A stretch of DNA of 64,000 nucleotides, taken from positions 1 through 64,000 of the forward strand of contig NZ_JAMXOE010000033.1 of the NCBI RefSeq assembly GCF_024055575.1, read 5' to 3'. The DNA is from Mucilaginibacter flavidus (GTDB taxonomy: Bacteria > Bacteroidota > Bacteroidia > Sphingobacteriales > Sphingobacteriaceae). The translations under genes were made by a program, and so were the position numbers. Shown here piece by piece: positions 34,618 to 42,528 of this stretch (position 1 is the stretch's first letter; the number at the start of each line of letters is the position of its first letter). The notes beneath the pieces are model-generated. The model was not told the origin of the DNA, searched no databases, and saw only the letters and a program-made list of their open reading frames with translations.

Positions 34618-34707
34618 GAAGCCGGAGGTCAGAAAAATTAAACTGCCGCACTTATCAGGTTGTGTTTCGTCCCGGATTTTTACTTCCGACTTCTGACCTC
34701 CGACTTC
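34618..34707. repeat. 17-bp inverted repeat between TetR and SDR genes
   Basis: GAAGCCGGAGGTCAGAA at 34618-34634 pairs with TTCTGACCTCCGACTTC at 34691-34707 with one mismatch. It may terminate the SDR transcript. Confidence 0.6.
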
Positions 34708-34717
34708 GGACTTCTTC

Positions 34718-35467
34718 TTACCTCACACCGCCACCTGCAAGCAAAGTTTCGCCTGTTAACCATCGCGACTCTTCTGATGCAAGGAATACGGCTACCAACG
34801 CAATATCTTCCGGCTGACCAATTCGGCCAAGTGGCGCAGTGCGCTCGGTTTCTGCCTGGAAGTCGCTGCCGATAAAGCCTGCACTGTGGGTGCCTTCAGT
34901 TTCAACCATGCCGGGGTTGATGGAGTTTACCCTGATTTTTTTCGGGCCAAGCTCTTTTGACAGTACATGGGTAATGGCATCAACCGCGCCTTTTGTTGCT
35001 GTGTAAATTGAACTGCCAACCGGGGCTATGCTGCTCGCCACCGAACCAATATTGATAATGCTGCCGCCGTTTTCGTTAAAGCTTTTAAGTGCACCCTGGG
35101 TGGTAAGCAACAGGCCAAGCACGTTGGTATCAAACTGACTGTGAAATTCTTCTTCGGTAAGTTGTTCTATCGGGGCGAATTTGTAAACGCCTGCATTATT
35201 TACTAATATATCTATCGCGCCAAATTCTTTACTGGTTTCAGCGAATAAACGGGCCACGTCGGCCGATTTTGATACGTTGCCTTGTACGGCGATAGCTTTG
35301 CCACCATTGCTGATGATATCGGCTACTACTTTATCGGCGCCTTCTTTTGCCGAGGAGTAGTTTACTACTACCGATGCGCCTTCGGCTGCCAGACTTTTGG
35401 CTATGCCTGCGCCTATACCTTTTGACGCCCCTGTTATTACTGCTACTTTGTTTGCTAACTTTTTCAT
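34718..35467 (-). CDS. Short-chain dehydrogenase/reductase (SDR)
   Basis: A 249-residue classical SDR. The NAD(P) motif is GASKGIGAGI, NNAG follows, and the active site is Ser in SVASS, YTATK (Tyr and Lys). It ends with ESRWLTGETLLAGGGVR. The Asn-Tyr-Ser after the second strand (VVVNYSSAKEGADKV) suggests NADPH, as in FabG-like or glucose dehydrogenase-like enzymes. The substrate is unknown. It is probably repressed by the neighbouring TetR protein through two operators around its promoter. Confidence 0.92.
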   Translation of the reverse strand: MKKLANKVAVITGASKGIGAGIAKSLAAEGASVVVNYSSAKEGADKVVADIISNGGKAIAVQGNVSKSADVARLFAETSKEFGAIDILVNNAGVYKFAPIEQLTEEEFHSQFDTNVLGLLLTTQGALKSFNENGGSIINIGSVASSIAPVGSSIYTATKGAVDAITHVLSKELGPKKIRVNSINPGMVETEGTHSAGFIGSDFQAETERTAPLGRIGQPEDIALVAVFLASEESRWLTGETLLAGGGVR

Positions 35468-35496
35468 GGTTTTGAATAATTAATTTTTCTATATTT

Positions 35497-35544
35497 GGAA
35501 TAATCGTTCCGCAAATATAAATCAATTACGGAATGAACGTTCCG
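35497..35544 (-). promoter_or_regulatory. SDR promoter with two TetR-type operators
   Basis: On the minus strand a -7 box TATATTTG lies at 35519-35512. CGGAACGTTCATTCCG sits upstream (35544-35529) and CGGAACGATTATTCC just downstream (35511-35497). The two palindromes share GGAACGxTxATTCC. Binding there would cover both promoter elements. Confidence 0.7.
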
Positions 35545-35751
35545 TTATTTAAAAGATTAGCCGGGGATGACAAACTGATTGAAAAAATCAGGTATCAGAA
35601 GGTTCCAAACAGACAGAAAGCACTTACACTCACTCCTGCCCACTCATTTAACCTAAAATAGAATGCAAAACCCCATTAATTAATACGTACTATTGTGTTA
35701 TCTCCTTTTTAAACTCATCTTCTACTAACCGACAGTTGCCCCGGCAACCCT

Positions 35752-36885
35752 ATGGACAATCAAAATTTGACTGAGCAATTGTTAATTGCGAACCAGGAAA
35801 AGGCGCGTTTTGAAGCCGAATTGATCCTTGCGAATATTGAACTGGATTTCCAGAACGAAGAAAAGCTGAAGCGCGCGGCAGAGCTTATAATAGTAAACCG
35901 CGAGCTGGATTTCCAAAACCAGGAAAGGGTAAAACGCGCCGCAGAGCTTATTATCGCCAATAAAGAACTCGTATTTCAGAATTCGGAAAAGGAAAAGCGG
36001 GCTACTGAGCTGGTCATAGCCTATAACCAACTGGATGTGCAAAGCCGCGAGCGCGAACAACGGGCGGCCGAGCTCATTACCGCCGGTGCCGAGCTTGTTT
36101 TTCAAAACCAGGAAAAGGAAAAACGGGCCGCTGAACTAATTGTCGCTAACAAAGAATTGCACTTTCAAAACCAGGAAAAGGAAAAACGGGCTGCTGAATT
36201 AATTGTCGCTAACAAAGAACTGCACATACAAAATAAGCTAAAAGAAAAACTGGCCGGCGAGCTGATCATCGCCAACAAGGAATTGATTTTTCAAAACCTG
36301 GAGAAAGAAAAGCGGGCGGATGAGCTTATCGTAGCTAATAAAAAGCTGGTATTTGAGAACCAGGAAAAAGGCAAACGCGCAGCCGAACTGATAATTGCCA
36401 ATATTGAACTCGACTTCCAGGACGAAGAGAAAGAAAAACGTGCCGCCGAATTATTGATAGCGCTTAAAGAGCTCGGTTACCAGGACGAGGAAAAAAGCAA
36501 ACGTGCTGCTGAACTGATCATCGCCAACCGCGAGCTGCTGGTGCAGAAACTGGAGAAAGAACGCCGGGCCGTGGCCGAAGCAAAGAAAGACGAATTTTTT
36601 AATATGGTGAGCCATGAGTTTAAAACGCCGCTCACCAATATCAAAGCTATCCATCAGCTGCTGGAGAAAAAAACGGACAGAACCGATAAGATATTTCCCT
36701 TCCTGGCCAATGCCAGCAACAGCATCCAACGCCTTGAAAAACTAATTGCCGACCTGCTCGACGTTACCAAAATCAATTCGGGCCAGATAGATTTGAATAT
36801 TGCCGCGTTTTATTTTTCCGATGCTTTAACAAATAGCATCGCCAACGTGCAGCTGGCTGCCCATCAGCACGATATTTTGCTCTAA
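35752..36885 (+). CDS. Histidine kinase, N-terminal part, ended by a premature TAA
   Basis: A 377-residue product. Residues 20-271 are twelve tandem 21-residue units (RAAELIIANKELxFQNxEKEK), three heptads each, so a long coiled coil. A HisKA dimerisation domain follows with FFNMVSHEFKTPLTNIKAIH (phospho-acceptor His) and LEKLIADLLDVTKINSG. The protein stops at LAAHQHDILL, before the ATPase. The same frame continues after the stop with the missing HATPase domain. So the intact gene would give about 498 residues. There are no membrane segments. It is either a recent nonsense mutation or a split or read-through kinase. Confidence 0.85.
   Translation: MDNQNLTEQLLIANQEKARFEAELILANIELDFQNEEKLKRAAELIIVNRELDFQNQERVKRAAELIIANKELVFQNSEKEKRATELVIAYNQLDVQSREREQRAAELITAGAELVFQNQEKEKRAAELIVANKELHFQNQEKEKRAAELIVANKELHIQNKLKEKLAGELIIANKELIFQNLEKEKRADELIVANKKLVFENQEKGKRAAELIIANIELDFQDEEKEKRAAELLIALKELGYQDEEKSKRAAELIIANRELLVQKLEKERRAVAEAKKDEFFNMVSHEFKTPLTNIKAIHQLLEKKTDRTDKIFPFLANASNSIQRLEKLIADLLDVTKINSGQIDLNIAAFYFSDALTNSIANVQLAAHQHDILL
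35809..36564 (+). repeat. Twelve tandem 63-bp coding repeats
   Basis: Each unit encodes 21 residues of the form RAAELIIANKELxFQNxEKEK. The DNA copies are diverged except two adjacent ones (units 5-6 and 6-7, around 36110-36225), which are nearly identical and so may be a recent duplication. Confidence 0.85.
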
Positions 36886-36933
36886 AATTCGGTAGACCTG
36901 CTGTACACCGGCGACCAGTTCAGGATTGAACAG

Positions 36934-37248
36934 GTGTTGATTAACCTACTCACCAATGCCATTAAATATTCGCCAAACGCGGGCCAGGTAATTGTTAAGG
37001 CAGGAACCAGTGCCGGCAAAATTGTGGTTTGCGTGCAGGATTTCGGCATAGGTATCGACAAGGACGACATCGACCAATTGTTCCAGCGTTTTTATCGCGT
37101 CAGCAAAACCGCGCTGCAGTACCAGGGCGTGGGGCTTGGTTTGTACATTGCTTCCGAGATCATTAAAAAACACAAAGGCACGTTTGTCATTGAAAGCGAA
37201 CCCGGCAACGGTAGTACCTTTTGCTTTAGTCTGCCGCTGGGCAAATAG
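36934..37248 (+). CDS. Histidine kinase HATPase domain, downstream part of the interrupted gene
   Basis: In the same frame as the upstream kinase part (from codon 379 onward after the stop at 36883-36885). It carries the N box (INLLTNAIKYSPNAG), G1 (VQDFGIGIDKDD), F box (LFQRFYRV) and G2 (GVGLGLYIAS) of the ATP-binding domain. Separate translation from a start near 36934 would give 104 residues, missing the first strand of the domain, which begins in the 16 codons after the stop. Loss of kinase function is the simplest reading. Confidence 0.75.
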   Translation: MLINLLTNAIKYSPNAGQVIVKAGTSAGKIVVCVQDFGIGIDKDDIDQLFQRFYRVSKTALQYQGVGLGLYIASEIIKKHKGTFVIESEPGNGSTFCFSLPLGK

Positions 37249-37390
37249 GGAATTGCTCAAGACTTAAACGAGGCGTTCGGGTAGCCGGGCGACCACGGGC
37301 TTTATTCGGGTAGTCTACCGGATTTTATTTTTTTGTTTATTAATTTATATTATTTTTAGAATTAATATCGACATTAAAATAGCCTGAATT

Positions 37391-38140
37391 TTGGATACAA
37401 CCCTACCACACCAGCAACCGGTAAAAACGAAGCGCAAAAAGAAACCATTATACGGCAATGCACCCTGGTATTTCGGGTTTGGTCTGCTGGTTATTTTGGC
37501 GGGCTTTTATAATTCCTTCCTGATGCAATTTGGTACTACCGATAATAAGCACCAGTTTCATGGTGTTGCTGCCTTATCGTGGATGCTGCTGCTGATTGTG
37601 CAGCCGTTGCTCACTGCCAAAGGCACGCTGAAATGGCACCGCGTTTTGGGTAAAATATCGTTTGTGCTGGTGCCCTTTGTGATATTTAGCGTGTGTATAA
37701 TGGAGCAAACCATGATTGCGTCGAAAGCGCATTATCCGCCCAATTCGGTTTACCAGCTGGCCTTTGTCGATTTTTTATCCCTCGTTCAGTTCCTGTATTT
37801 TTACGTTATGGCTATTGTAACCCGGCGCAAGATCCAGGAACATGCCCGCTATATGGCTGCCACAGTGTTTATATTTATTATCCCCGGACTGGGCCGCCTG
37901 CTGTTTTTGATACCGGCCATCAACTCATTCAACCGTACCCTCAACGTAAGTTATTTCCTAACCGAGTTGGCACTATTAGCCCTCATTTGGGACGACCACC
38001 GCGGCGGCAAAATCCGTAAACCTTACGTTATTGCCCTGGCGATGTTTGCCATTCAGCATGTGCTGTTGAATTTTATAGTAGGCTATCAGCCATGGGAGCG
38101 GTTGATGGATGCTTATGCGGGGCTGAGCATTTTTCATTAA
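37391..38140 (+). CDS. Multi-pass membrane protein of unknown function
   Basis: A 249-residue protein with a basic N-terminal tail (VKTKRKKKP) and seven probable membrane helices. A His-rich theme (HQFHGVAALSWM, KWHRVLGKISF, EHARYMAATVF) recalls DUF2306-like or heme-linked membrane proteins, where conserved His could bind heme; this is only a resemblance. The start is TTG, since the next Met falls inside the second helix. No operon partner is visible. Confidence 0.7.
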   Translation: MDTTLPHQQPVKTKRKKKPLYGNAPWYFGFGLLVILAGFYNSFLMQFGTTDNKHQFHGVAALSWMLLLIVQPLLTAKGTLKWHRVLGKISFVLVPFVIFSVCIMEQTMIASKAHYPPNSVYQLAFVDFLSLVQFLYFYVMAIVTRRKIQEHARYMAATVFIFIIPGLGRLLFLIPAINSFNRTLNVSYFLTELALLALIWDDHRGGKIRKPYVIALAMFAIQHVLLNFIVGYQPWERLMDAYAGLSIFH

Positions 38141-38230
38141 TACAGAATATTTGAAAACACAAAATTGGTTTTGCTAAATGATTGGAAGCTGCTTATACGG
38201 TTAGCTAAAATGCCGCAAGACTCACGTCTT

Positions 38231-38293
38231 CCCGCAAGCACTTCCTCCCCTACCCCCCCTATTATAATATAACCAAAGGGAAAAGCTTGCGGG
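38231..38293. repeat. 9-bp inverted repeat CCCGCAAGC...GCTTGCGGG
   Basis: Arms at 38231-38239 and 38285-38293 are exact complements, with C-rich and T/A-rich sequence between. It lies 90 bp after the membrane protein gene and may end its transcript. Confidence 0.5.
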
Positions 38294-38357
38294 AGCAGGG
38301 AATTTCTTAGGGGCTTTCAGACCGGACGAAATTACACCGGGCAATGATAAAACAATC

Positions 38358-38390
38358 TTTGCAATCGATTGCACAAATTTATTATATTTG
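38358..38390 (+). promoter_or_regulatory. Promoter with LacI-type operator for the DUF1080 operon
   Basis: TTTG at 38358-38361 (-33) and TATATTTG at 38383-38390 (-7) are 21 bp apart, the right spacing for the Bacteroidota sigma factor. Between them TGCAATCGATTGCA (38360-38373) is a perfect 14-bp palindrome with a central CG, the form of LacI-family operators. No LacI gene lies in the window. Confidence 0.7.
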
Positions 38391-38456
38391 TTTTTAGATG
38401 CAATACCTACATTAGGTAGGTGCCTTAGCCAACTAACCAATTATAATCAAAAATCA

Positions 38457-40295
38457 ATGCATTACTTTAACCAATCTCCTAAACTCTTTGGCAAAAAAAG
38501 GTTTTGGATAGCGTGTGTTTGCCTGTTGGGTTGCCAGCAACTCCGGGCGCAAAGCGTGGTACCCCTTAATGATCTTTCTTTTTTCGACAACCCATCGCCA
38601 AACTGGAAGATAGCAGCCAGTGCCCAGGCTGATATTGTGCAGGATGAGATTTTAACTGTTAAAGATGGTAACGGGATTTTAGTAAACCTTACCGGTAAAA
38701 AGGGGGCTAAAGACCTTTTTACCAAAACTGTTTATGGTGATGCCGACATAGAACTTGATTATATGATGGCTAAGGGTTCAAATTCAGGTATCTATTTGCA
38801 GGGGCGTTATGAAATCCAGCTACTTGATAGCTGGGGGACCGTGAACCCGAAACCGGGCGATAACGGTGGCATTTATGAGCGCTGGGACGATAGCAAACCC
38901 GAAGGACAACAGGGGTATGACGGCCATGCGCCAAGGCAAAATGCCAGTCGTGCGCCGGGTTTGTGGCAGCATATTAAAATTTCGTTCCAGGCGCCGCACT
39001 TTGATAGCAATGGCCAAAAGGTTTCAAACGCGAAAGTGCTGTATGTTTGGTTGAATGGTGTTTTGATCCAGGATAATGTGGAGCTTTCCGGGCCAACCCG
39101 CGGTGCGATGGCTAATAAAGAAGCAGCAACGGGTCCGCTGCGTTTGCAGGGCGACCATGGCCCGTTAGCGTTTAGAAATATTAAAATAACCAGTTTTGAC
39201 AAACCCCGCCTGACACTTTCAAACCTAAAATATTGGGTTTATAAAGGTGGTGCTATTTTAGGTGATGAATATAAGAAGCTAAAGCCGGAATCTGAGGGTG
39301 CTTCGCCTGTGCTGTCATCAAACTTAAGTAAGCTAAACAATGATTTTTTGATCCGTTACACAGGTAATATCCAGGTTAAAGAAGCCGGCGAATATGCTTT
39401 TAAGCTGAGTGTACCGGGCGGGAAAGGAACTTTAAGGATAAATGGCGCCGATGCTGTGACAGTAAGCCAGAACCGGGGCGAAGGTACGATACAATTACAA
39501 CCCGGCGATCATCCATTTGAATTGTTCTATTCAAAAACTGCTGAGTGGGCGAAGCCGGCGTTAGGGCTTACTGCATCCGGCCCGAGTATTCGTGAGTATT
39601 TGTTGAGCGATGCTAATGTTAGCAACAATGATCCTGTTGATCCCATTTTGATCAATGCCACTTCAAACACCATTCTACGTAGTTTCTCTGATCTGCCGGG
39701 AGGCATAAGGGTTACACATGGTGTAAATGTGGGCAGCCCTGAGCTGTTGCATTACACCTACGACCTGGATAAAGGGACGATTGTGGCGATGTGGCGCGGA
39801 GGGTTTTTGGATGCTACGCCGATGTGGCATGACAGGGGCGACGGTTCTTCACGCCCGGCCGGTTCTGTTCAATACCTTGGCAAGCCGGTACCGGCTATTG
39901 AAAAACTTAGCGATGCAAATACCGCCTGGGCTTTGGATACTGCGGGCACGGGATACAAGCCCAAAGGCTACGTTTTAAATGCCGAAGATGTGCCGGCTTT
40001 TAAATACATTATTTACGGTTCGCCGGTAAGTGATGCCAGTAGCGTAATGGATAAAGGGCAGGGCATTCACAGGGAAATAACACTTACAAATCCTGTAGCG
40101 GGCCTGTTCTATCACCTTGCATCGGGCAATATCGAAACGCTTGGAAACGGTTTGTATGCTATTGATGATAAATCCTATTACATCCGCGTTGATGACGCTG
40201 TGGGGGGAGCCAAAGCTATTGTACGTGATGCGGGAGGAAAGCAGGAGCTTATCATTCCGATACAAAACAAATTAACTTATTCAATTATTTTTTAA
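38457..40295 (+). CDS. Secreted DUF1080 (3-keto-disaccharide hydrolase family) protein with a PA14-like domain
   Basis: About 612 residues from the ATG at 38457, which opens an N-terminal signal region ending LLGCQQLRAQ; an upstream in-frame start at 38388 would overlap the promoter. The DUF1080 concanavalin-like domain (about 25-250) includes SGIYLQGRYEIQLLDSWG and GPLRLQGDHGPLAFRNIKI. A PA14-like beta domain follows (about 260-390: YTGNIQVKEAGEYAFKLSV, GTLRINGADAV). DUF1080 proteins include 3-keto-glucoside hydrolases and often sit with sugar oxidoreductases. The next gene, 6 bp later, fits this. Confidence 0.85.
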   Translation: MHYFNQSPKLFGKKRFWIACVCLLGCQQLRAQSVVPLNDLSFFDNPSPNWKIAASAQADIVQDEILTVKDGNGILVNLTGKKGAKDLFTKTVYGDADIELDYMMAKGSNSGIYLQGRYEIQLLDSWGTVNPKPGDNGGIYERWDDSKPEGQQGYDGHAPRQNASRAPGLWQHIKISFQAPHFDSNGQKVSNAKVLYVWLNGVLIQDNVELSGPTRGAMANKEAATGPLRLQGDHGPLAFRNIKITSFDKPRLTLSNLKYWVYKGGAILGDEYKKLKPESEGASPVLSSNLSKLNNDFLIRYTGNIQVKEAGEYAFKLSVPGGKGTLRINGADAVTVSQNRGEGTIQLQPGDHPFELFYSKTAEWAKPALGLTASGPSIREYLLSDANVSNNDPVDPILINATSNTILRSFSDLPGGIRVTHGVNVGSPELLHYTYDLDKGTIVAMWRGGFLDATPMWHDRGDGSSRPAGSVQYLGKPVPAIEKLSDANTAWALDTAGTGYKPKGYVLNAEDVPAFKYIIYGSPVSDASSVMDKGQGIHREITLTNPVAGLFYHLASGNIETLGNGLYAIDDKSYYIRVDDAVGGAKAIVRDAGGKQELIIPIQNKLTYSIIF

Positions 40296-40307
40296 GCTGC
40301 CTTGATC

Positions 40308-42272
40308 ATGAACAATACTTTAAAACAAATGATAAACAGGGGCACGTTTTTATTTACGCTGGTAACTATTGTGCTGTTGGGCGATATCAAAAATACTTTT
40401 GCCCAGGCCGAATCGCCAAAAGAAGACGATTTTTTCAAGATCATGAAAGTGCCCGCGCCCGAAGGCACCATACTTGAAGTTGGCGGTTTATGCACGCTGC
40501 CCAACGGCACTTTGGCTGTGACTACCCGTCGCGGTGACATTTTTATGGTTGAGAATCCTGCGGGGCAGCACCCTTTCTTCCGTAAATTCGCTTCGGGCCT
40601 GCATGAGGTGCTGGGAGCAGCCTGGAAAGATGGCGCTTTATATGTTGTTCAGCGGGGCGAGCTTACCAAACTGGTTGATACCAATATGGATGGCAAGGCC
40701 GATGTTTTCGAAACTATTTATGCATGGCCGTTATCGGGTAATTACCATGAATATAGCTTCGGCCCAAAAATTGCACCTGATGGCTCATTCTTTGTTACCC
40801 TGAACCTGGGCTTCCCGCCGGACTGGTGGCACCCTAAAAGTTTTGTACCTTACAGGGGCTGGGCCTTAAATATTAAGGAAGATGGCACTGTTACCCCATG
40901 GGCAGCCGGTTTTAGATCGCCTTGCGGTATCAGTATGATTGATGGCGAACTTTGGTATGCCGATAACCAGGGCGACTGGGTAGGGTCGGGCAGTATAATG
41001 CCGATAAAAAAAGGCGCTTTTATGGGGCACCCTGCAAGCCTGGTTTGGACAAGTTTGCCTAATTCGCCATTGAAACTAACTTCTGAACAATTCTATAGCA
41101 AAAACAACCCAAGGATAGAATTTGATAAAAACGGACAGCCTGTAAAACCACAGGACGTGGTTAATGAAAAATTTAAGACTGAGTTTGAAGCCAAAAAAGA
41201 AATTCCTGAATTACAACTACCCGCTGTTTGGTTGCCTCATGGCATATTAGGGATCTCAAACTCCGAAATTGTTAAGATTCCGGAGGGTGCGTTTGGCCCT
41301 TTTGCAGGGCAACTACTGATATGCGACCAGGGCCAAAGCATGGTCGACAGGATATTTTTAGAAAAAGTTAACGGCGAATACCAGGGCGCTGCCTGGGCTT
41401 TCAGAAGCGGCTTTCAGTCCGGAATTGTAAGGCTGGCCTGGCTGGCAGATGGTTCATTGGCAACGGGCGAAACTAACCGTGGCTGGGGATCGGCGGGAGA
41501 GGCCACGATGGGGCTGCAACGTTTGGTATGGAACAACAAACTTCCGTTTGAAATGCGTGCCATCCGTGCCATGCCCGATGGTTTCGAAATAGAATTTACC
41601 AAACCGGTTGATAAAAAAGTGGCGGAAGATATTGCATCGTACTCGGTAGAAAGCTTCATTTATAAATATCACGGCGTATATGGAAGCCCGCCTGTAAATA
41701 CTGAAAAATGCCCTATAGCCGGCGTTAAAGTATCGGAGGATGGTTTAAAGGCACGGCTTATTGTTAACAATTTACGCAGGTATTATATCCATACTATTAC
41801 GCTTAATGCAATCCGCGATAAGGAGAACTATTTCAATTTAGTTCATCCAACGGCATATTATACGCTAAACAACATCCCCGAAGGGCAAAAACTTTCCATG
41901 ACGGGAGTAAGTACGGTAAACTCGGCTAAAGCCGCGGTTTCGGACAATCTGAAAAAAGGTGTGGCAGGTAAAAAGGGCGCGGCAATGAAATCTGCTGCCG
42001 GGTTAAAAGCTGTTCCCGCTTATGCTGAAGTACAGGCTATCCTGCTGAAAAACACCTGTCTTTCGTGCCACAATGCTACAAAAAGGCAGGTTGGTCCGGC
42101 GTATGTTGATGTAGCTAAACGAAAATACAGCGTGGCCGAATTGATTCAACTGATCCATAATCCTAAGCCGGAGCATTGGCCCGATTACTCGACACCGATG
42201 CCGCCGATGCCACAGGTTCCTAGAGAGGATGCCCGAAAGATTGCGCTATGGATTAAATCGCTGGCCAAATAA
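40308..42272 (+). CDS. Sorbosone-dehydrogenase-like protein with a C-terminal cytochrome c domain
   Basis: About 654 residues from the ATG at 40308. A signal sequence ends near NTFAQ. The middle is a beta-propeller-like region: GGLCTLPNGTLAVTTRRGDI, DTNMDGKADVFETIYAWPLS, GFRSPCGISMIDGELWYADN. This is the outline of PQQ/glucose-sorbosone dehydrogenase-like proteins. Near the end CLSCHNA is a heme c site, followed by PMPPMPQVPREDARKIALWI with the Met ligand region. It should be a periplasmic sugar oxidoreductase passing electrons to its own heme. It is in one operon with the DUF1080 protein. Confidence 0.82.
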   Translation: MNNTLKQMINRGTFLFTLVTIVLLGDIKNTFAQAESPKEDDFFKIMKVPAPEGTILEVGGLCTLPNGTLAVTTRRGDIFMVENPAGQHPFFRKFASGLHEVLGAAWKDGALYVVQRGELTKLVDTNMDGKADVFETIYAWPLSGNYHEYSFGPKIAPDGSFFVTLNLGFPPDWWHPKSFVPYRGWALNIKEDGTVTPWAAGFRSPCGISMIDGELWYADNQGDWVGSGSIMPIKKGAFMGHPASLVWTSLPNSPLKLTSEQFYSKNNPRIEFDKNGQPVKPQDVVNEKFKTEFEAKKEIPELQLPAVWLPHGILGISNSEIVKIPEGAFGPFAGQLLICDQGQSMVDRIFLEKVNGEYQGAAWAFRSGFQSGIVRLAWLADGSLATGETNRGWGSAGEATMGLQRLVWNNKLPFEMRAIRAMPDGFEIEFTKPVDKKVAEDIASYSVESFIYKYHGVYGSPPVNTEKCPIAGVKVSEDGLKARLIVNNLRRYYIHTITLNAIRDKENYFNLVHPTAYYTLNNIPEGQKLSMTGVSTVNSAKAAVSDNLKKGVAGKKGAAMKSAAGLKAVPAYAEVQAILLKNTCLSCHNATKRQVGPAYVDVAKRKYSVAELIQLIHNPKPEHWPDYSTPMPPMPQVPREDARKIALWIKSLAK

Positions 42273-42425
42273 ATTAAATGTTAATCCTGATTAAATTGCT
42301 TTAATAATTAAACGCTCACAAGCTCCTGCCAGCGGCGCTCTGCCGCCCCGATTGCTCGGGGTGGCCCGCGTTTAGGTAGACCATCCGGTATGTAGCTACT
42401 CCCCGGGTTAGGGGAAAAAACTTAG

Positions 42426-42442
42426 TGGAGACAGAGTCTCCA
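42426..42442. repeat. Small palindrome TGGAGACAGAGTCTCCA in a repeat-rich gap
   Basis: TGGAGAC and GTCTCCA pair around AGA. The surrounding 255 bp between two convergent genes include CCCCGATTGCTCGGGG, another hairpin. No gene is visible; both hairpins could stop transcription in either direction. Confidence 0.5.
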
Positions 42443-42528
42443 GGCATAGTTGTCGTAGTTTGAAATCGGACAGTGGGGGATCGACCACGAAATCATATAC
42501 ATTTTTATCAAAAGTTACTTTCATTAGG

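Noticed and set aside
35809..36564. Regular 63-bp repeats, considered as a CRISPR array or minisatellite
   Set aside because: They are an uninterrupted coding sequence for a coiled coil, with no spacers.
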